Shown here in pieces: positions 5,834-14,473 of a stretch of 32,025 nucleotides of DNA (the first letter of the stretch is position 1; each line of letters opens with the position of its first letter). Source of the stretch: Desulfobacterales bacterium (GTDB lineage: Bacteria > Desulfobacterota > Desulfobacteria > Desulfobacterales > JAHEIW01); the NCBI GenBank assembly GCA_020348305.1, contig CP070746.1, forward strand, positions 2,729,933 to 2,761,957, given 5' to 3'. Position numbers and translations under genes: made by a program. Under the pieces are notes generated by a model that was not told where the DNA came from, did no database searches, and was given only the letters and a program-made list of their open reading frames with translations.

Positions 5834-8341
5834 ATGTCAAAACTTATTATTGATGATCGGGAAATAGAAGTCTCACCGGGAACCAAAGTGATCGAAGCCG
5901 CAGCTCAGCTGGGTATTATGATTCCGCGATTTTGCTACCACCCTGCTTTGGGGTCGGTGGGAGCATGTCGTGTGTGCGCCGTGAAATTTATACAAGGTCC
6001 GTTTAAAGGCGTGCAGATGAGCTGTATGATCGATGCCCAGGACGGCATGGTGGTCTCTACCACAGATGAGGATGTCGCTGATTTTCGCAGGCACGTTATC
6101 GAATGGTTGATGTTACATCATCCGCATGATTGTCCGGTTTGTGATGAGGGCGGGCATTGTTTACTGCAGGATATGACCGTATCCGGTGGCCACGGTATTC
6201 GAAGATATCTGGGAAAGAAGCGCACGTATACGGATCAATTCCTGGGGCCGTTGCTGCAGCATGAGATGAATCGCTGTATTCATTGCTATCGATGTTCTCG
6301 GTTTTATCAGGAATATAGCGGTTACCGTGATCTCGGGGCAATGCAGAGTGCCAACCGGACTTATTTCGGCCGGTTCACGGACGGCATTTTGGAAAGCCCG
6401 TTTTCCGGAAACCTTAGCGATATATGTCCAACGGGCGTTTACACCGATAAACCATCGCGATATTTTGGGAGACGATGGGATTATCAGCGCAGTCCTTCTC
6501 TGTGTATAAACTGCTCGCTTGGCTGCCATACGGTAGCAAGTATTAAATATCGCGAGGTAAAGCGCCAGGAGGCACGGTTTAGTGAGCCGGTCAACGGCTA
6601 TTTTATCTGTGATCGCGGGCGCTACGGATTTTTTTACAGCAGTCTGGAAAGCAGACCGCGAATGGCAAGAATTAACGGAAAGCAGTGTACTTTCAATCAA
6701 GCTCAGCATGCCATGATTGAGAAGCTGGAAGAGATCAAAAAAAATTCGGGATCCGCAGCGATTGCCGCGGTGGGCTCCCTTCGCAGCAGTCTGGAAACCC
6801 TTGTCATGTTGGCTCAATTGTGCCAAACAAAAAGGTGGCGAGATCCGGCATGCTTTATTGATTCATCACAGGTCCAAAATGTGAAAACCGCAATCAGCAG
6901 GCTGGAGCCTCAATTAAGGGTTTCTCTGCGGGACATAGAAAGGGCGGATTTTATTCTTGCCGTCGGTGCGGACCCAATCAATGAGGCACCCATGCTGGCC
7001 CTGGCAATGCGCCAGGCGCAACGAAATGGCGCCACCATAGTTGTCATCGATCCGCGCCCTGTTTCCTTGCCTTTCCCCTTTCTGTATCTTCCGGCAGCAC
7101 CTATGGCTTTGAGCGCATATCTCGGATCTTTGATTAAGGCCGTGGTTAATCGTGGCACGGCTGATAAGATGGGCGATGGTGCACGCAAATTCTACGATAG
7201 AATTCCGGAAGGTAAGAAACTTGCCGAAGCTCAACCACCCTTAAGCAGCGAAATGTTGCAGAGCCTGCAGCAAAGCCGGAGACCGATTATCGTCTGTGGC
7301 ACCGAGATCTTATCGGAAACCGTGCTTAGCCTTAGTGCCGATTTTGCCTTACTTCTGCAAGCCGCCGAAAAACAAGCCGGCCTGTTTTATCTAATGCCTG
7401 GTGCGAATGCATTTGCCGGTGGGATCCTCTCCGGTGAAAAAGACTCATTCTTGCAAATCATTGAGCAAATTGAAGATGGTTCAATCCGGGCGTTGATTTC
7501 AGTAGAAGCCGATCCCTTTTGGTGGTTTGATGACCGGCCAAGGCTTGAACGAGCACTTGATAAAATTGATCTACTGGTGGTTCTGGATTATCTCGATTCC
7601 CAGGCAGCGCAAAGGGCCAACATTTTTATACCGACTGCCACATTTTATGAGTCGGGTGGTATGCTCATCAACCAAGAGGGCAGGGTGCAGGTTGCTCCAC
7701 GAGCACTTCTGGGCGGTATTCCGATCTCCCAGGCCGGTGGTGGGGATCATCCGCCGCGGTTATATGATGTAGGGATAGCCGGGTTCGATCCAAAAGCAGC
7801 CTGGTTGACTCTTGCCGATCTTGCAAACGGCGCGGCACAGGAAGATGAAAAAGCGTTACAGCAACATCTTTGGAAACAGATCAGCGACCTCATACCGCAG
7901 TTGGCGACCTTCTCATCAATTGATGAAATCCCGCAGGAGGGTATTGTTTGCAGCTGCGGAGTAAACATTGATTCACGGTTTTCAATCAACTGGTCCGCAG
8001 CGTCAAATATACGTCATGATTCTGGTGATGACTTCGATCTTATTGAAGTGGATTGGACCTTCGGAACAGAAGAGTTGTCTTCTTTATCCCCGTGCTTGTG
8101 GAAGTTGGAACGCAAACCGTGTCTCGTCATGCATTCAGGGCGGGCCGAGATCATTGGCTTAACGGATGTGGATCTGGTTGAGATAAGCACGGAAACCGGT
8201 AGTCTGGAAGCTGAGCTTCGTACGGCAGATAATATGGCCCCCGGAATATTGGTTCTGCCTAGACATCGAAAGCTTGCATGGCAAATATTTACCCCGGGAA
8301 AGATAAGGATCCGCAAAGACCAAATTAGGAAGAAACAATAG
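5834..8341 (+). CDS. nuoG: NADH-quinone oxidoreductase subunit G
   Basis: NuoG is the large Fe-S subunit that passes electrons from NuoF/E toward NuoI. In the 835-residue product the N-terminal ferredoxin domain has 2Fe-2S (N1b) ligands Cys34, Cys45, Cys48 and Cys64. The His-Cys 4Fe-4S cluster (N5) uses His96, Cys100, Cys103 and Cys109. N4 uses Cys148, Cys151, Cys154 and Cys198. A further C-x2-C-x3-C-x27-C set (Cys224, Cys227, Cys231, Cys259) matches the optional off-path cluster N7 known from E. coli and Thermus. Residues about 265-660 are a molybdopterin-oxidoreductase-like domain, which in NuoG normally lacks cofactor. The C-terminal about 150 residues are poorly conserved. No Shine-Dalgarno is visible before the ATG, which follows a heptad array by 4 bp. 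Confidence 0.95.
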   Translation: MSKLIIDDREIEVSPGTKVIEAAAQLGIMIPRFCYHPALGSVGACRVCAVKFIQGPFKGVQMSCMIDAQDGMVVSTTDEDVADFRRHVIEWLMLHHPHDCPVCDEGGHCLLQDMTVSGGHGIRRYLGKKRTYTDQFLGPLLQHEMNRCIHCYRCSRFYQEYSGYRDLGAMQSANRTYFGRFTDGILESPFSGNLSDICPTGVYTDKPSRYFGRRWDYQRSPSLCINCSLGCHTVASIKYREVKRQEARFSEPVNGYFICDRGRYGFFYSSLESRPRMARINGKQCTFNQAQHAMIEKLEEIKKNSGSAAIAAVGSLRSSLETLVMLAQLCQTKRWRDPACFIDSSQVQNVKTAISRLEPQLRVSLRDIERADFILAVGADPINEAPMLALAMRQAQRNGATIVVIDPRPVSLPFPFLYLPAAPMALSAYLGSLIKAVVNRGTADKMGDGARKFYDRIPEGKKLAEAQPPLSSEMLQSLQQSRRPIIVCGTEILSETVLSLSADFALLLQAAEKQAGLFYLMPGANAFAGGILSGEKDSFLQIIEQIEDGSIRALISVEADPFWWFDDRPRLERALDKIDLLVVLDYLDSQAAQRANIFIPTATFYESGGMLINQEGRVQVAPRALLGGIPISQAGGGDHPPRLYDVGIAGFDPKAAWLTLADLANGAAQEDEKALQQHLWKQISDLIPQLATFSSIDEIPQEGIVCSCGVNIDSRFSINWSAASNIRHDSGDDFDLIEVDWTFGTEELSSLSPCLWKLERKPCLVMHSGRAEIIGLTDVDLVEISTETGSLEAELRTADNMAPGILVLPRHRKLAWQIFTPGKIRIRKDQIRKKQ

Positions 8342-8373
8342 GGTAGGCATCGCCCTTCACAGGTCGTAATGTT

Positions 8374-9357
8374 ATGGATTGGATTATCGGCATCATAGTT
8401 CTAATTGTTAAGCTGGGACTGGTATTGGTGGGGTTGCTTCTCTTGGCAGCTTATCTGGTGTGGGTGGAGCGTAAATTTCTGGCCAGACTCCAGATCCGAT
8501 ACGGTCCGAATCGGGCCGGAAAATTCGGACTGCTGCAGCCCATAGCAGACGCTCTGAAATTAATGGTCAAAGAAGATACCGTCCCTGAGGCAGCCGATCG
8601 AATCCTTTTTCTGCTTGCCCCGGCAGTGGTGGCTACATCCGCCCTTTTGATGTTCGCCGTGGTGCCCTTTGGAAGTCACTTAACGCTTTGGGGCAAAAAA
8701 ATACCCTTGGTTATTACAGATCTCAATGTCGGTCTGCTGTATGTTTTTGCGCTTTCGTCTTTAGGCGTTTATGGAGTCGCCCTGGGGGGCTGGGCATCCA
8801 ATTCAAAATACAGTCTTTTAGGCGGCATACGGGGTGCCGCCCAGATGATCAGCTATGAGCTTGCTCTGGGCCTTTCACTGGTTCCGATTGTGATGCATGC
8901 CGGCTCTTTCAGTATTGTGGACATTGTGAATGCGCAGGCAAAGTATCCGTTTATTCTCCTACAGCCGTTCGCATTTGTGATTTTCATTGTCAGTGCCATG
9001 GCAGAAAGCAAACGCATTCCGTTTGATCTTCCGGAAGCCGAAAATGAATTGGGTGCCGGGTACCACACCGAATACAGCGGCATGCGGTTTGGACTCTTTT
9101 TTCTTGGTGAATATGTTCACATGCAGGTTCTCGGGGCCTTTGTAGCGGTCTTTTTTTTAGGAGGGTGGCGAGGTCCTCTCTTGCCAGCGCCGGTATGGCT
9201 TTTTATCAAGATCATACTGGTGGCCCTGATTATGATCTGGATCAGAGGGACATTGCCGCGCTTGCGGTATGATCAACTCATGGCCGTGGGGTGGAAAGTA
9301 CTGATTCCAGCAGCGCTGTTGAATATTATGGTAACAGGGGCAATCTTATTAATATAG
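8374..9357 (+). CDS. nuoH: NADH-quinone oxidoreductase subunit H
   Basis: NuoH is the eight-helix membrane subunit that forms much of the quinone chamber and links it to the proton channels. The 327-residue product has the standard length and signatures: VERKFLARLQIRYGPNRAGKFG (about residues 31-52), LLQPIADALKL, and the charged TM5-TM6 quinone-site loop AESKRIPFDLPEAENELGAGYHTEYSG (about residues 209-235). The ATG at 8374 starts directly at the first membrane helix, as usual for the family. The upstream signal is weak (AGG about 10 bp before). It follows nuoG after 32 bp, with no repeat array in that gap. Confidence 0.96.
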   Translation: MDWIIGIIVLIVKLGLVLVGLLLLAAYLVWVERKFLARLQIRYGPNRAGKFGLLQPIADALKLMVKEDTVPEAADRILFLLAPAVVATSALLMFAVVPFGSHLTLWGKKIPLVITDLNVGLLYVFALSSLGVYGVALGGWASNSKYSLLGGIRGAAQMISYELALGLSLVPIVMHAGSFSIVDIVNAQAKYPFILLQPFAFVIFIVSAMAESKRIPFDLPEAENELGAGYHTEYSGMRFGLFFLGEYVHMQVLGAFVAVFFLGGWRGPLLPAPVWLFIKIILVALIMIWIRGTLPRLRYDQLMAVGWKVLIPAALLNIMVTGAILLI

Positions 9358-9360
9358 TTC

Positions 9361-9607
9361 CTGTCCGTTGCATGTTGTCAGTGGCTCGTTGCTCCTGGTT
9401 GCTGGTTTCTCGTCGCTGGGCGCTGGTTTCTTGTCGCTGGTCGTTGGTTATGGATGAATCATCCTTAAATTCCAGGGTATTTAGTTTAAGTTTTTGAGAC
9501 CAAAGACCAGTTGCCAGAGACCAATAACCAGAACCCGGTAGCCAGTGGGTAGTAGCCAGAAGTCAGAGATAAAGCCAACGGACAACGGACAACAAACGAC
9601 TGACAAA
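9361..9607. repeat. Inverted heptad repeat element (nuoH-nuoI gap)
   Basis: The left arm (9361-9451) is thirteen 7-mers in perfect phase, starting with CTGTCCG, TTGCATG, TTGTCAG and continuing as TGGTTTC/TTGTCGC/TGGTCGT types. A 44-bp unique loop follows. The right arm (9496-9607) is sixteen 7-mers in perfect phase: first GAGACCA/GTAGCCA types, then GGACAAC twice, AAACGAC and TGACAAA. Read in reverse complement, the left arm shows the same progression from ACCA-core to GACAA-core units. It begins 3 bp after the nuoH stop. The rest of the gap (9608-9652) carries the nuoI ribosome-binding site. Confidence 0.85.
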
Positions 9608-9652
9608 GCCTTTTTAAAGAGAATTTTTCACGGATAAGGAGAAACGGAGTTT

Positions 9653-10189
9653 ATGGCAGAAGCCCTGGAAGCAATAAAAGCATTAGCAACCGGATTTGCC
9701 ACGACATTTAAGCATCTTTTTCGGAAACCCATAACCGAGGAATATCCGGAATTCAAACGAACTTTGCCTGAGCGTACCCGGGCGCGCATCATTCTTACCC
9801 GGGATCCGGACGGCGGTGAACGTTGTGTTGCCTGTTATCTGTGCTCGGCGGTCTGTCCGGTGAGCTGCATATCCATGCAATCTGCCGAAAAAGAAGATGG
9901 CCGCAGATACGCCACCTGGTTTCGGATAAACTTTGCCCGGTGTATTTATTGTGGTTTATGTGAAGAAGCCTGTCCGACATCTGCGATTCAATTGACTGCG
10001 ATGTTTGAAACCTGCGAGCGCGATATTTTAACGCTTGTTTATGAAAAGGAAGATCTTTTGGTTGATCACGGCGGAAAAGATAAAGAATATAATTTCTACA
10101 AGTATGCGGGAGTCGTTACCCAAGAAGGCGGCAAAGGCGAGCATATCAAAGAAGATAAGCCGGTTAATGTTAAGAGTAATCTACCTTAA
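9653..10189 (+). CDS. nuoI: NADH-quinone oxidoreductase subunit I
   Basis: NuoI is the 8Fe ferredoxin-like subunit that carries clusters N6a and N6b and passes electrons to N2 in NuoB. The 178-residue product has two classical motifs: Cys58-x2-Cys61-x2-Cys64-x3-Cys68-Pro and Cys97-x2-Cys100-x2-Cys103-x3-Cys107-Pro. The N-terminus (residues 1-40) is the amphipathic anchor typical of the family. The C-terminal 30 residues are charged (GGKGEHIKEDKP) and variable. AAGGAG at 9636-9641 and CGGAG at 9645-9649 precede the ATG. This clear ribosome-binding site contrasts with nuoE and nuoG, which abut repeat arrays. Confidence 0.96.
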   Translation: MAEALEAIKALATGFATTFKHLFRKPITEEYPEFKRTLPERTRARIILTRDPDGGERCVACYLCSAVCPVSCISMQSAEKEDGRRYATWFRINFARCIYCGLCEEACPTSAIQLTAMFETCERDILTLVYEKEDLLVDHGGKDKEYNFYKYAGVVTQEGGKGEHIKEDKPVNVKSNLP

Positions 10190-10218
10190 TTCTTGTGGAG
10201 TAATTTGAAGAAATTTGT

Positions 10219-10737
10219 ATGACGATTTATTCAATCATATTTTATATACTAGCACTTCTGATACTCGTTTCTACCGGCCTGGCCATTACCCGGCGCAATC
10301 TGGTGCATGCGGTGATCTATCTGGTATTTTCGTTTTTCGGCAGTGCGCTGTTGTTTTACTTGTTTGGGGCGCCTCTGCTGGCGGTACTTGAAGTAATTAT
10401 CTATGCCGGGGCTATTATGATTTTGTTTCTTTTTATCATCATGATGGTCAAGGTGGAAACGTCTGAGGAACGTATGTTTCCATTGAACCAATGGCTGCCG
10501 GCTGCAGTAATAGGGCTTTTGTATCTTGCAATTGGCGCCTTGCTTGTTTCTTCAGCTCCCGGTAAGGATATTCCCCTTGAAATGGCATTGACCCATCCTA
10601 AAGAATTTGGGCAGTACCTATTCCAACGACACTGGCTTTCGATTGAGATTGTCTCCTTATTGTTGCTGATCGCCCTAATAGGTGCGTTGCATTTGGGGCG
10701 AAGAAAAAGGGAAGAAAAAATCGAGGAGAAACCATGA
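10219..10737 (+). CDS. nuoJ: NADH-quinone oxidoreductase subunit J
   Basis: NuoJ is a five-helix membrane subunit of the proton-translocating arm, whose third helix undergoes the pi-bulge transition in structural models of complex I. The 172-residue product has the conserved N-terminal region (TRRNLVHAVIYLVFSFFGSA, about residues 24-43) and the hallmark LEVIIYAGAIMILFLFIIMMV (about residues 57-77). The C-terminus is charged and ends with KREEKIEEKP. It overlaps nuoK by 4 bp (ATGA), a sign of coupled translation. It follows nuoI after 29 bp. Confidence 0.95.
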   Translation: MTIYSIIFYILALLILVSTGLAITRRNLVHAVIYLVFSFFGSALLFYLFGAPLLAVLEVIIYAGAIMILFLFIIMMVKVETSEERMFPLNQWLPAAVIGLLYLAIGALLVSSAPGKDIPLEMALTHPKEFGQYLFQRHWLSIEIVSLLLLIALIGALHLGRRKREEKIEEKP

Positions 10738-11036
10738 TCGTACCATTTGGCCATGTTCTCATCTTGGCGGGAATTCTTTTTCTGATGGGAATGTTCTGTG
10801 CGGTAACGCGCCGCAACCTCATCATGATTGTGCTTGGCATTGAGATTATGTTAAACGCCGCATCCATCGTTTTTATTGGTGCGGCGCTGCGCTGGCACCA
10901 TTTGGAAGGCCAGGTTTTTGTTGTTTTTATTCTGGCGGTGGCAGCCACTGAAGTTTCCGTCGGCTTAGCGTTAATTGTATATGCGTACCTGCGAACAGGA
11001 TCTTTTGATCCGGGTACGTATAATTTGTTGAAGTAA
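10734..11036 (+). CDS. nuoK: NADH-quinone oxidoreductase subunit K
   Basis: NuoK (ND4L) is the three-helix subunit that contributes two membrane glutamates to a proton channel. The 100-residue product is full length and both glutamates are present: Glu37 (LGIEIMLNA) and Glu73 (AATEVSVGLAL), corresponding to E. coli Glu36 and Glu72. GAGGAGA sits just before the ATG, inside the 3' end of nuoJ. A gap of 56 bp without visible features separates it from nuoL. Confidence 0.96.
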   Translation: MIVPFGHVLILAGILFLMGMFCAVTRRNLIMIVLGIEIMLNAASIVFIGAALRWHHLEGQVFVVFILAVAATEVSVGLALIVYAYLRTGSFDPGTYNLLK

Positions 11037-11092
11037 AACTATTATTTTATTGGTTATTGTGATTTGTTTGATATTTAACTGATAGGAAAAGC

Positions 11093-12985
11093 ATGACCTC
11101 GGCGTTAGTATTAGATCCTACCTTATTGGCTGCAGTTTTGGCATCACTGTTGCCGTTTGTGTCTTTTTTACTGATCATGGTGTTTACCCGCGAATTTCAG
11201 CGTCTCTCCGCCGGCTTGTCGATTGCAGCCGTGACGCTCTCGCTTATATGTGCCCTGTTTCTGCTTGGCCGACACTGGCATCTGCAATCTGCGATCCAGT
11301 ACACCGGTCGGTGGTTGGTCTCGGGAGATATTTCCATCCCCTTTGGTTTTCTACTTGATTCGACCAGTTTGCTCATGCTCGCGTTAGTGGCGGGCATCAG
11401 TTTTCTTGTTCAGATCTATTCCTTAGGCTATATGGCAGGTGATACCGGATTTGCCCGTTATTATGCTTTTATGTCGCTGTTTGCCTGGGCGATGATGAGC
11501 CTGACAATATCCCCCACCATGTTACAGCTGTATATCTTTTGGGAACTGGTGGGTCTGTCGTCCTATCTGCTGATTGGTTTCTGGTATGAGAAGTTCAGCG
11601 CCACCGAAGCCGGCAAGAAGGCCTTTGTCATGACCCGGCTGGGTGATGTGGCCTTCTTCCTTGGATTATTGCTAGTTCTGGTATATCTTGGCAATCTGAA
11701 CGTTCTGGAAATCAACAATAGTGAAGTGACGGTTCGGATGCCACCGGGGGCCATCACAATTTCGGCCTTATTGATTTTCGGGGGTATTATCGGCAAAAGC
11801 GCTCAGTTTCCGCTACTTACCTGGCTGCCGGATGCCATGGAGGGCCCCACTCCGGTAAGCGCTTTGCTGCATTCCGCCACCATGGTGGCCGCCGGCGTAT
11901 ATTTGTTCGCACGTTTGTTTCCGTTTTTTAGTCTTTCTCCCACGGCCATGACGGTATTTCTCATCATTGGTTCCATCAGTATGCTATTAGCCTCTACCAT
12001 GGCCATGGTGAGCCGGGACATCAAACAGGTCTGGGCCTATTCCACCATCAGTCAACTGGGATTCATGATTATGGGGTTGGCTGCCGGTAGCTTTTTTGCC
12101 GGGGTATTTCATCTGACCACCCATGCCGGTTTTAAGGCATTGCTATTTCTCTGTTCGGGGGTTTTCATCCACCAATTTGAAACCAATGACATGTATGAAA
12201 TCGGTCAATATGGAGGACGTCGTTTAAAAATACCCATGATCTGTATGATAATAGCTGCCGCCGCACTGTCCGGCCTGCCGCCGTTTTCCGGATTTTTCAG
12301 CAAAGAAATGATTCTAACGGCCTTGGCCGATTTGAAAAATCCGCTGTGGCTGATTGCCGGATTACTTGGGGCTTTTTTAACCGCCTACTATGCGTTTCGC
12401 CTGATTTTTATCGTTCTTTTTCCAAAAGAAATTGAAACCGGCCAACCCCCAAACCATGGCGCCGGCCATGGGCATGAAACATATTGGGTCATGGCCTGGC
12501 CGCTGATTATCTTGGCAGCAATCACCGCAATACTGGGTTTTTTTCAGGGTTCTTTAGAAAACTTTTTCGGTGGTCACCAATTGGCGTCGGCCAACCAGGG
12601 TGGCGGCCAGCATATCTGGCTGCCGTTTATGGCGTTGGGTCTGGCGCTGGTGGGCGTGGCCTTGGCCTGGATGGAATTCGGACGGCGAGGTGCCAAGCAA
12701 CTGGGTTTTGTCGAACACATACCGTCTTTGAATCAACTGTTTGCCGATCGATGGTATATTGATCGATTTTACCGACGCTTTCTGGATATCGTCATCTATG
12801 GTGTGATTTCCAAGTTGTGTACCCAAAATGATAATAAGGTGATTGATGGAAGTATTCACGGATTAAGCAAGGGTATGGTTGAGACCGGCCGATTCGTGTC
12901 TTTTTTGCATTCGGGTATGGTTCAATACAGGTTGCTTGTTATCTTTATCGTTCTGGTATTGGTGACATTATATTTTCTTTTTTAG
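11093..12985 (+). CDS. nuoL: NADH-quinone oxidoreductase subunit L
   Basis: NuoL is the distal antiporter-like proton-pumping subunit. The 630-residue product is of normal length and carries the residues expected for a working channel: Glu151 in FWELVGLSSY (TM5), Lys235 in GIIGKSAQFPLLTWLPDAMEGPTPVSALLHSATMV (TM7 and loop), and His260 in the same block. The C-terminal part (about residues 520-630) includes the long lateral helix region and a final membrane anchor (LVIFIVLVLVTLYFLF). AGGAAA lies just before the ATG. It is followed by nuoM after 15 bp. Unlike NuoM in this operon, no key residue is missing. Confidence 0.96.
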   Translation: MTSALVLDPTLLAAVLASLLPFVSFLLIMVFTREFQRLSAGLSIAAVTLSLICALFLLGRHWHLQSAIQYTGRWLVSGDISIPFGFLLDSTSLLMLALVAGISFLVQIYSLGYMAGDTGFARYYAFMSLFAWAMMSLTISPTMLQLYIFWELVGLSSYLLIGFWYEKFSATEAGKKAFVMTRLGDVAFFLGLLLVLVYLGNLNVLEINNSEVTVRMPPGAITISALLIFGGIIGKSAQFPLLTWLPDAMEGPTPVSALLHSATMVAAGVYLFARLFPFFSLSPTAMTVFLIIGSISMLLASTMAMVSRDIKQVWAYSTISQLGFMIMGLAAGSFFAGVFHLTTHAGFKALLFLCSGVFIHQFETNDMYEIGQYGGRRLKIPMICMIIAAAALSGLPPFSGFFSKEMILTALADLKNPLWLIAGLLGAFLTAYYAFRLIFIVLFPKEIETGQPPNHGAGHGHETYWVMAWPLIILAAITAILGFFQGSLENFFGGHQLASANQGGGQHIWLPFMALGLALVGVALAWMEFGRRGAKQLGFVEHIPSLNQLFADRWYIDRFYRRFLDIVIYGVISKLCTQNDNKVIDGSIHGLSKGMVETGRFVSFLHSGMVQYRLLVIFIVLVLVTLYFLF

Positions 12986-13000
12986 TACCTAAAAAATAAA

Positions 13001-14473
13001 ATGGAATTTGCTAATTTCCCATATTTATCAGCGATTCTTTTAAGCTGTGTGGCGGGCCTTTTGGTCATCCTTTTCATTCCAGAGGAGCGCAAGACGCAGA
13101 TTCGGTGGGTCAGTGCAATTTTTTCGGCGATCACATTGATTTTTTCCGTGTATCTGTTCTTCGCCTACGACAAAACACAGGCCGGTCTTCAGTTTGTCGA
13201 AAGATACCCATGGGTCGATGCGCTTGGTATCACCTATTTTAATGCTGCAGACGGCTTTAATCTGCCCATGTTACTTCTCACCGGTATTGTGTTTTTTACC
13301 GGTGTGCTCACCATGTGGGAATTGGAGATCCGCGTAAAAGAATTTTATGCCTTATATTTTCTGCTGGTCACCGGCGTCTTCGGACTTTTTATGAGCATGG
13401 ATCTTTTTTTTATTTTTATTTGGTATGATGTCTCCCTTTTTCCCATGTACTTACTCATTGCAGTTTGGGGCACAACCCGTAAAGAATACGGGGCCATGAA
13501 ACTCACTTTGTATCTATTAGCGGGAAGCGCGTTAATCCTGCCTGCGATTATTTATCTGTTTGTCAATTCAGGGCTGCACACCTTTGATGTAACCGCCCTT
13601 ATGCAGGCGGGAACGTTTACGCCATTCCAGCAGAAATTTGCTTTCATACTGCTATTTATTGGCTTTGGTATTCTGGCCGCTGTATGGCCGTTGCATACCT
13701 GGTCTCCGGTAGGCCATGTGGCGGCTCCGCATGCGGTGAGCATGGTACATGCCGGCGTGCTCATGAAAATCGGTGCGTTCGGCGTACTGCGCGTTGCCAT
13801 CTTTTTATGCCCGATCGGGTGGCAATACTGGGCTCAGCTTATGGCATTGCTGGCCACTGTTGGCATTGTTTACGGGACGTTTGTCGGTCTGAGTCAAACG
13901 GACTTAAAGTATGTGATCGGATATTCCAGTGTATCGCACATGGGCATTGTGGGTCTGGGACTGGCCACTGTTACCGTAGATGGGCTAAACGGTGCTGTAT
14001 TTCAGATGTTTGCCCATGGCGTGATGACGGCTTTATTCTTCTCTTCGGTGGGATACATATACGACAACACCCATACGAAAATTATCGGAGAGCTTGGCGG
14101 GCTGAGCCGCATCATGCCGATAGCTTCATCCTATTTTATCGTAGCCGCCCTGGCAAGCATGGGCATTCCGTGTTTAGCCAGTTTTTGGGGTGAATTGGTG
14201 GTCTTCATCTCGGCCTTTAAAACGTATCCCGTTGCAGGTGCCCTGGCCGTGTGTGCTCTGGTAATCAGTGCGTTATTTATGTTGCGGGTAGTGCAGAAAA
14301 CCTTTTATGGCCCCAAAAATGAGCAATATACCCATTTAGCTGACGTTTCTCTTGGGTTGGGCCTGCCCCGCATGATTCTGGTATTTGTACTGGTTCTATT
14401 TGGTCTTTATCCGGCGTTGATGTTTGATATGATCGAAACCGCTTCAACTCCGTTTATGAATGGTTTGCCATGA
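13001..14473 (+). CDS. nuoM: NADH-quinone oxidoreductase subunit M, variant channel residues
   Basis: NuoM is the middle antiporter-like proton-pumping subunit. The 490-residue product is full length and clearly NuoM-like (FPMYLLIAVWG near residues 147-157, SSVSHMGIVGLGL, FAHGVMTALFF). Two residues essential in E. coli NuoM differ when aligned by eye on neighbouring motifs. The TM5 Glu144 position is Asp143 (IWYDVSLFPMY). The TM7 Lys234 position is Leu225 (GFGILAAVWPLHTW), and the following LPDAH loop reads SPVGH. The later Lys (K256, GVLMKIGAFG) is kept. It may belong to the divergent group often labelled complex I subunit 4 family. The stop overlaps nuoN by 4 bp (ATGA). Confidence 0.92.
   Translation: MEFANFPYLSAILLSCVAGLLVILFIPEERKTQIRWVSAIFSAITLIFSVYLFFAYDKTQAGLQFVERYPWVDALGITYFNAADGFNLPMLLLTGIVFFTGVLTMWELEIRVKEFYALYFLLVTGVFGLFMSMDLFFIFIWYDVSLFPMYLLIAVWGTTRKEYGAMKLTLYLLAGSALILPAIIYLFVNSGLHTFDVTALMQAGTFTPFQQKFAFILLFIGFGILAAVWPLHTWSPVGHVAAPHAVSMVHAGVLMKIGAFGVLRVAIFLCPIGWQYWAQLMALLATVGIVYGTFVGLSQTDLKYVIGYSSVSHMGIVGLGLATVTVDGLNGAVFQMFAHGVMTALFFSSVGYIYDNTHTKIIGELGGLSRIMPIASSYFIVAALASMGIPCLASFWGELVVFISAFKTYPVAGALAVCALVISALFMLRVVQKTFYGPKNEQYTHLADVSLGLGLPRMILVFVLVLFGLYPALMFDMIETASTPFMNGLP

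Noticed and set aside
5611-5886. Open frames on both strands across the heptad region after nuoF.
   Set aside because: Their residues follow the 7-bp repeat rather than any protein pattern, and no ribosome-binding site fits. They are artefacts of the arrays.
9358-9652. Possible CRISPR-like array, because of regularly spaced repeats.
   Set aside because: Units are 7 bp with no spacers of 30-40 bp and no conserved direct repeat of 23-37 bp; no cas genes are present.
13684-14193. Long alternative-frame open stretch inside nuoM.
   Set aside because: It is a shadow of nuoM, rich in Cys, Arg and His, with no family resemblance.
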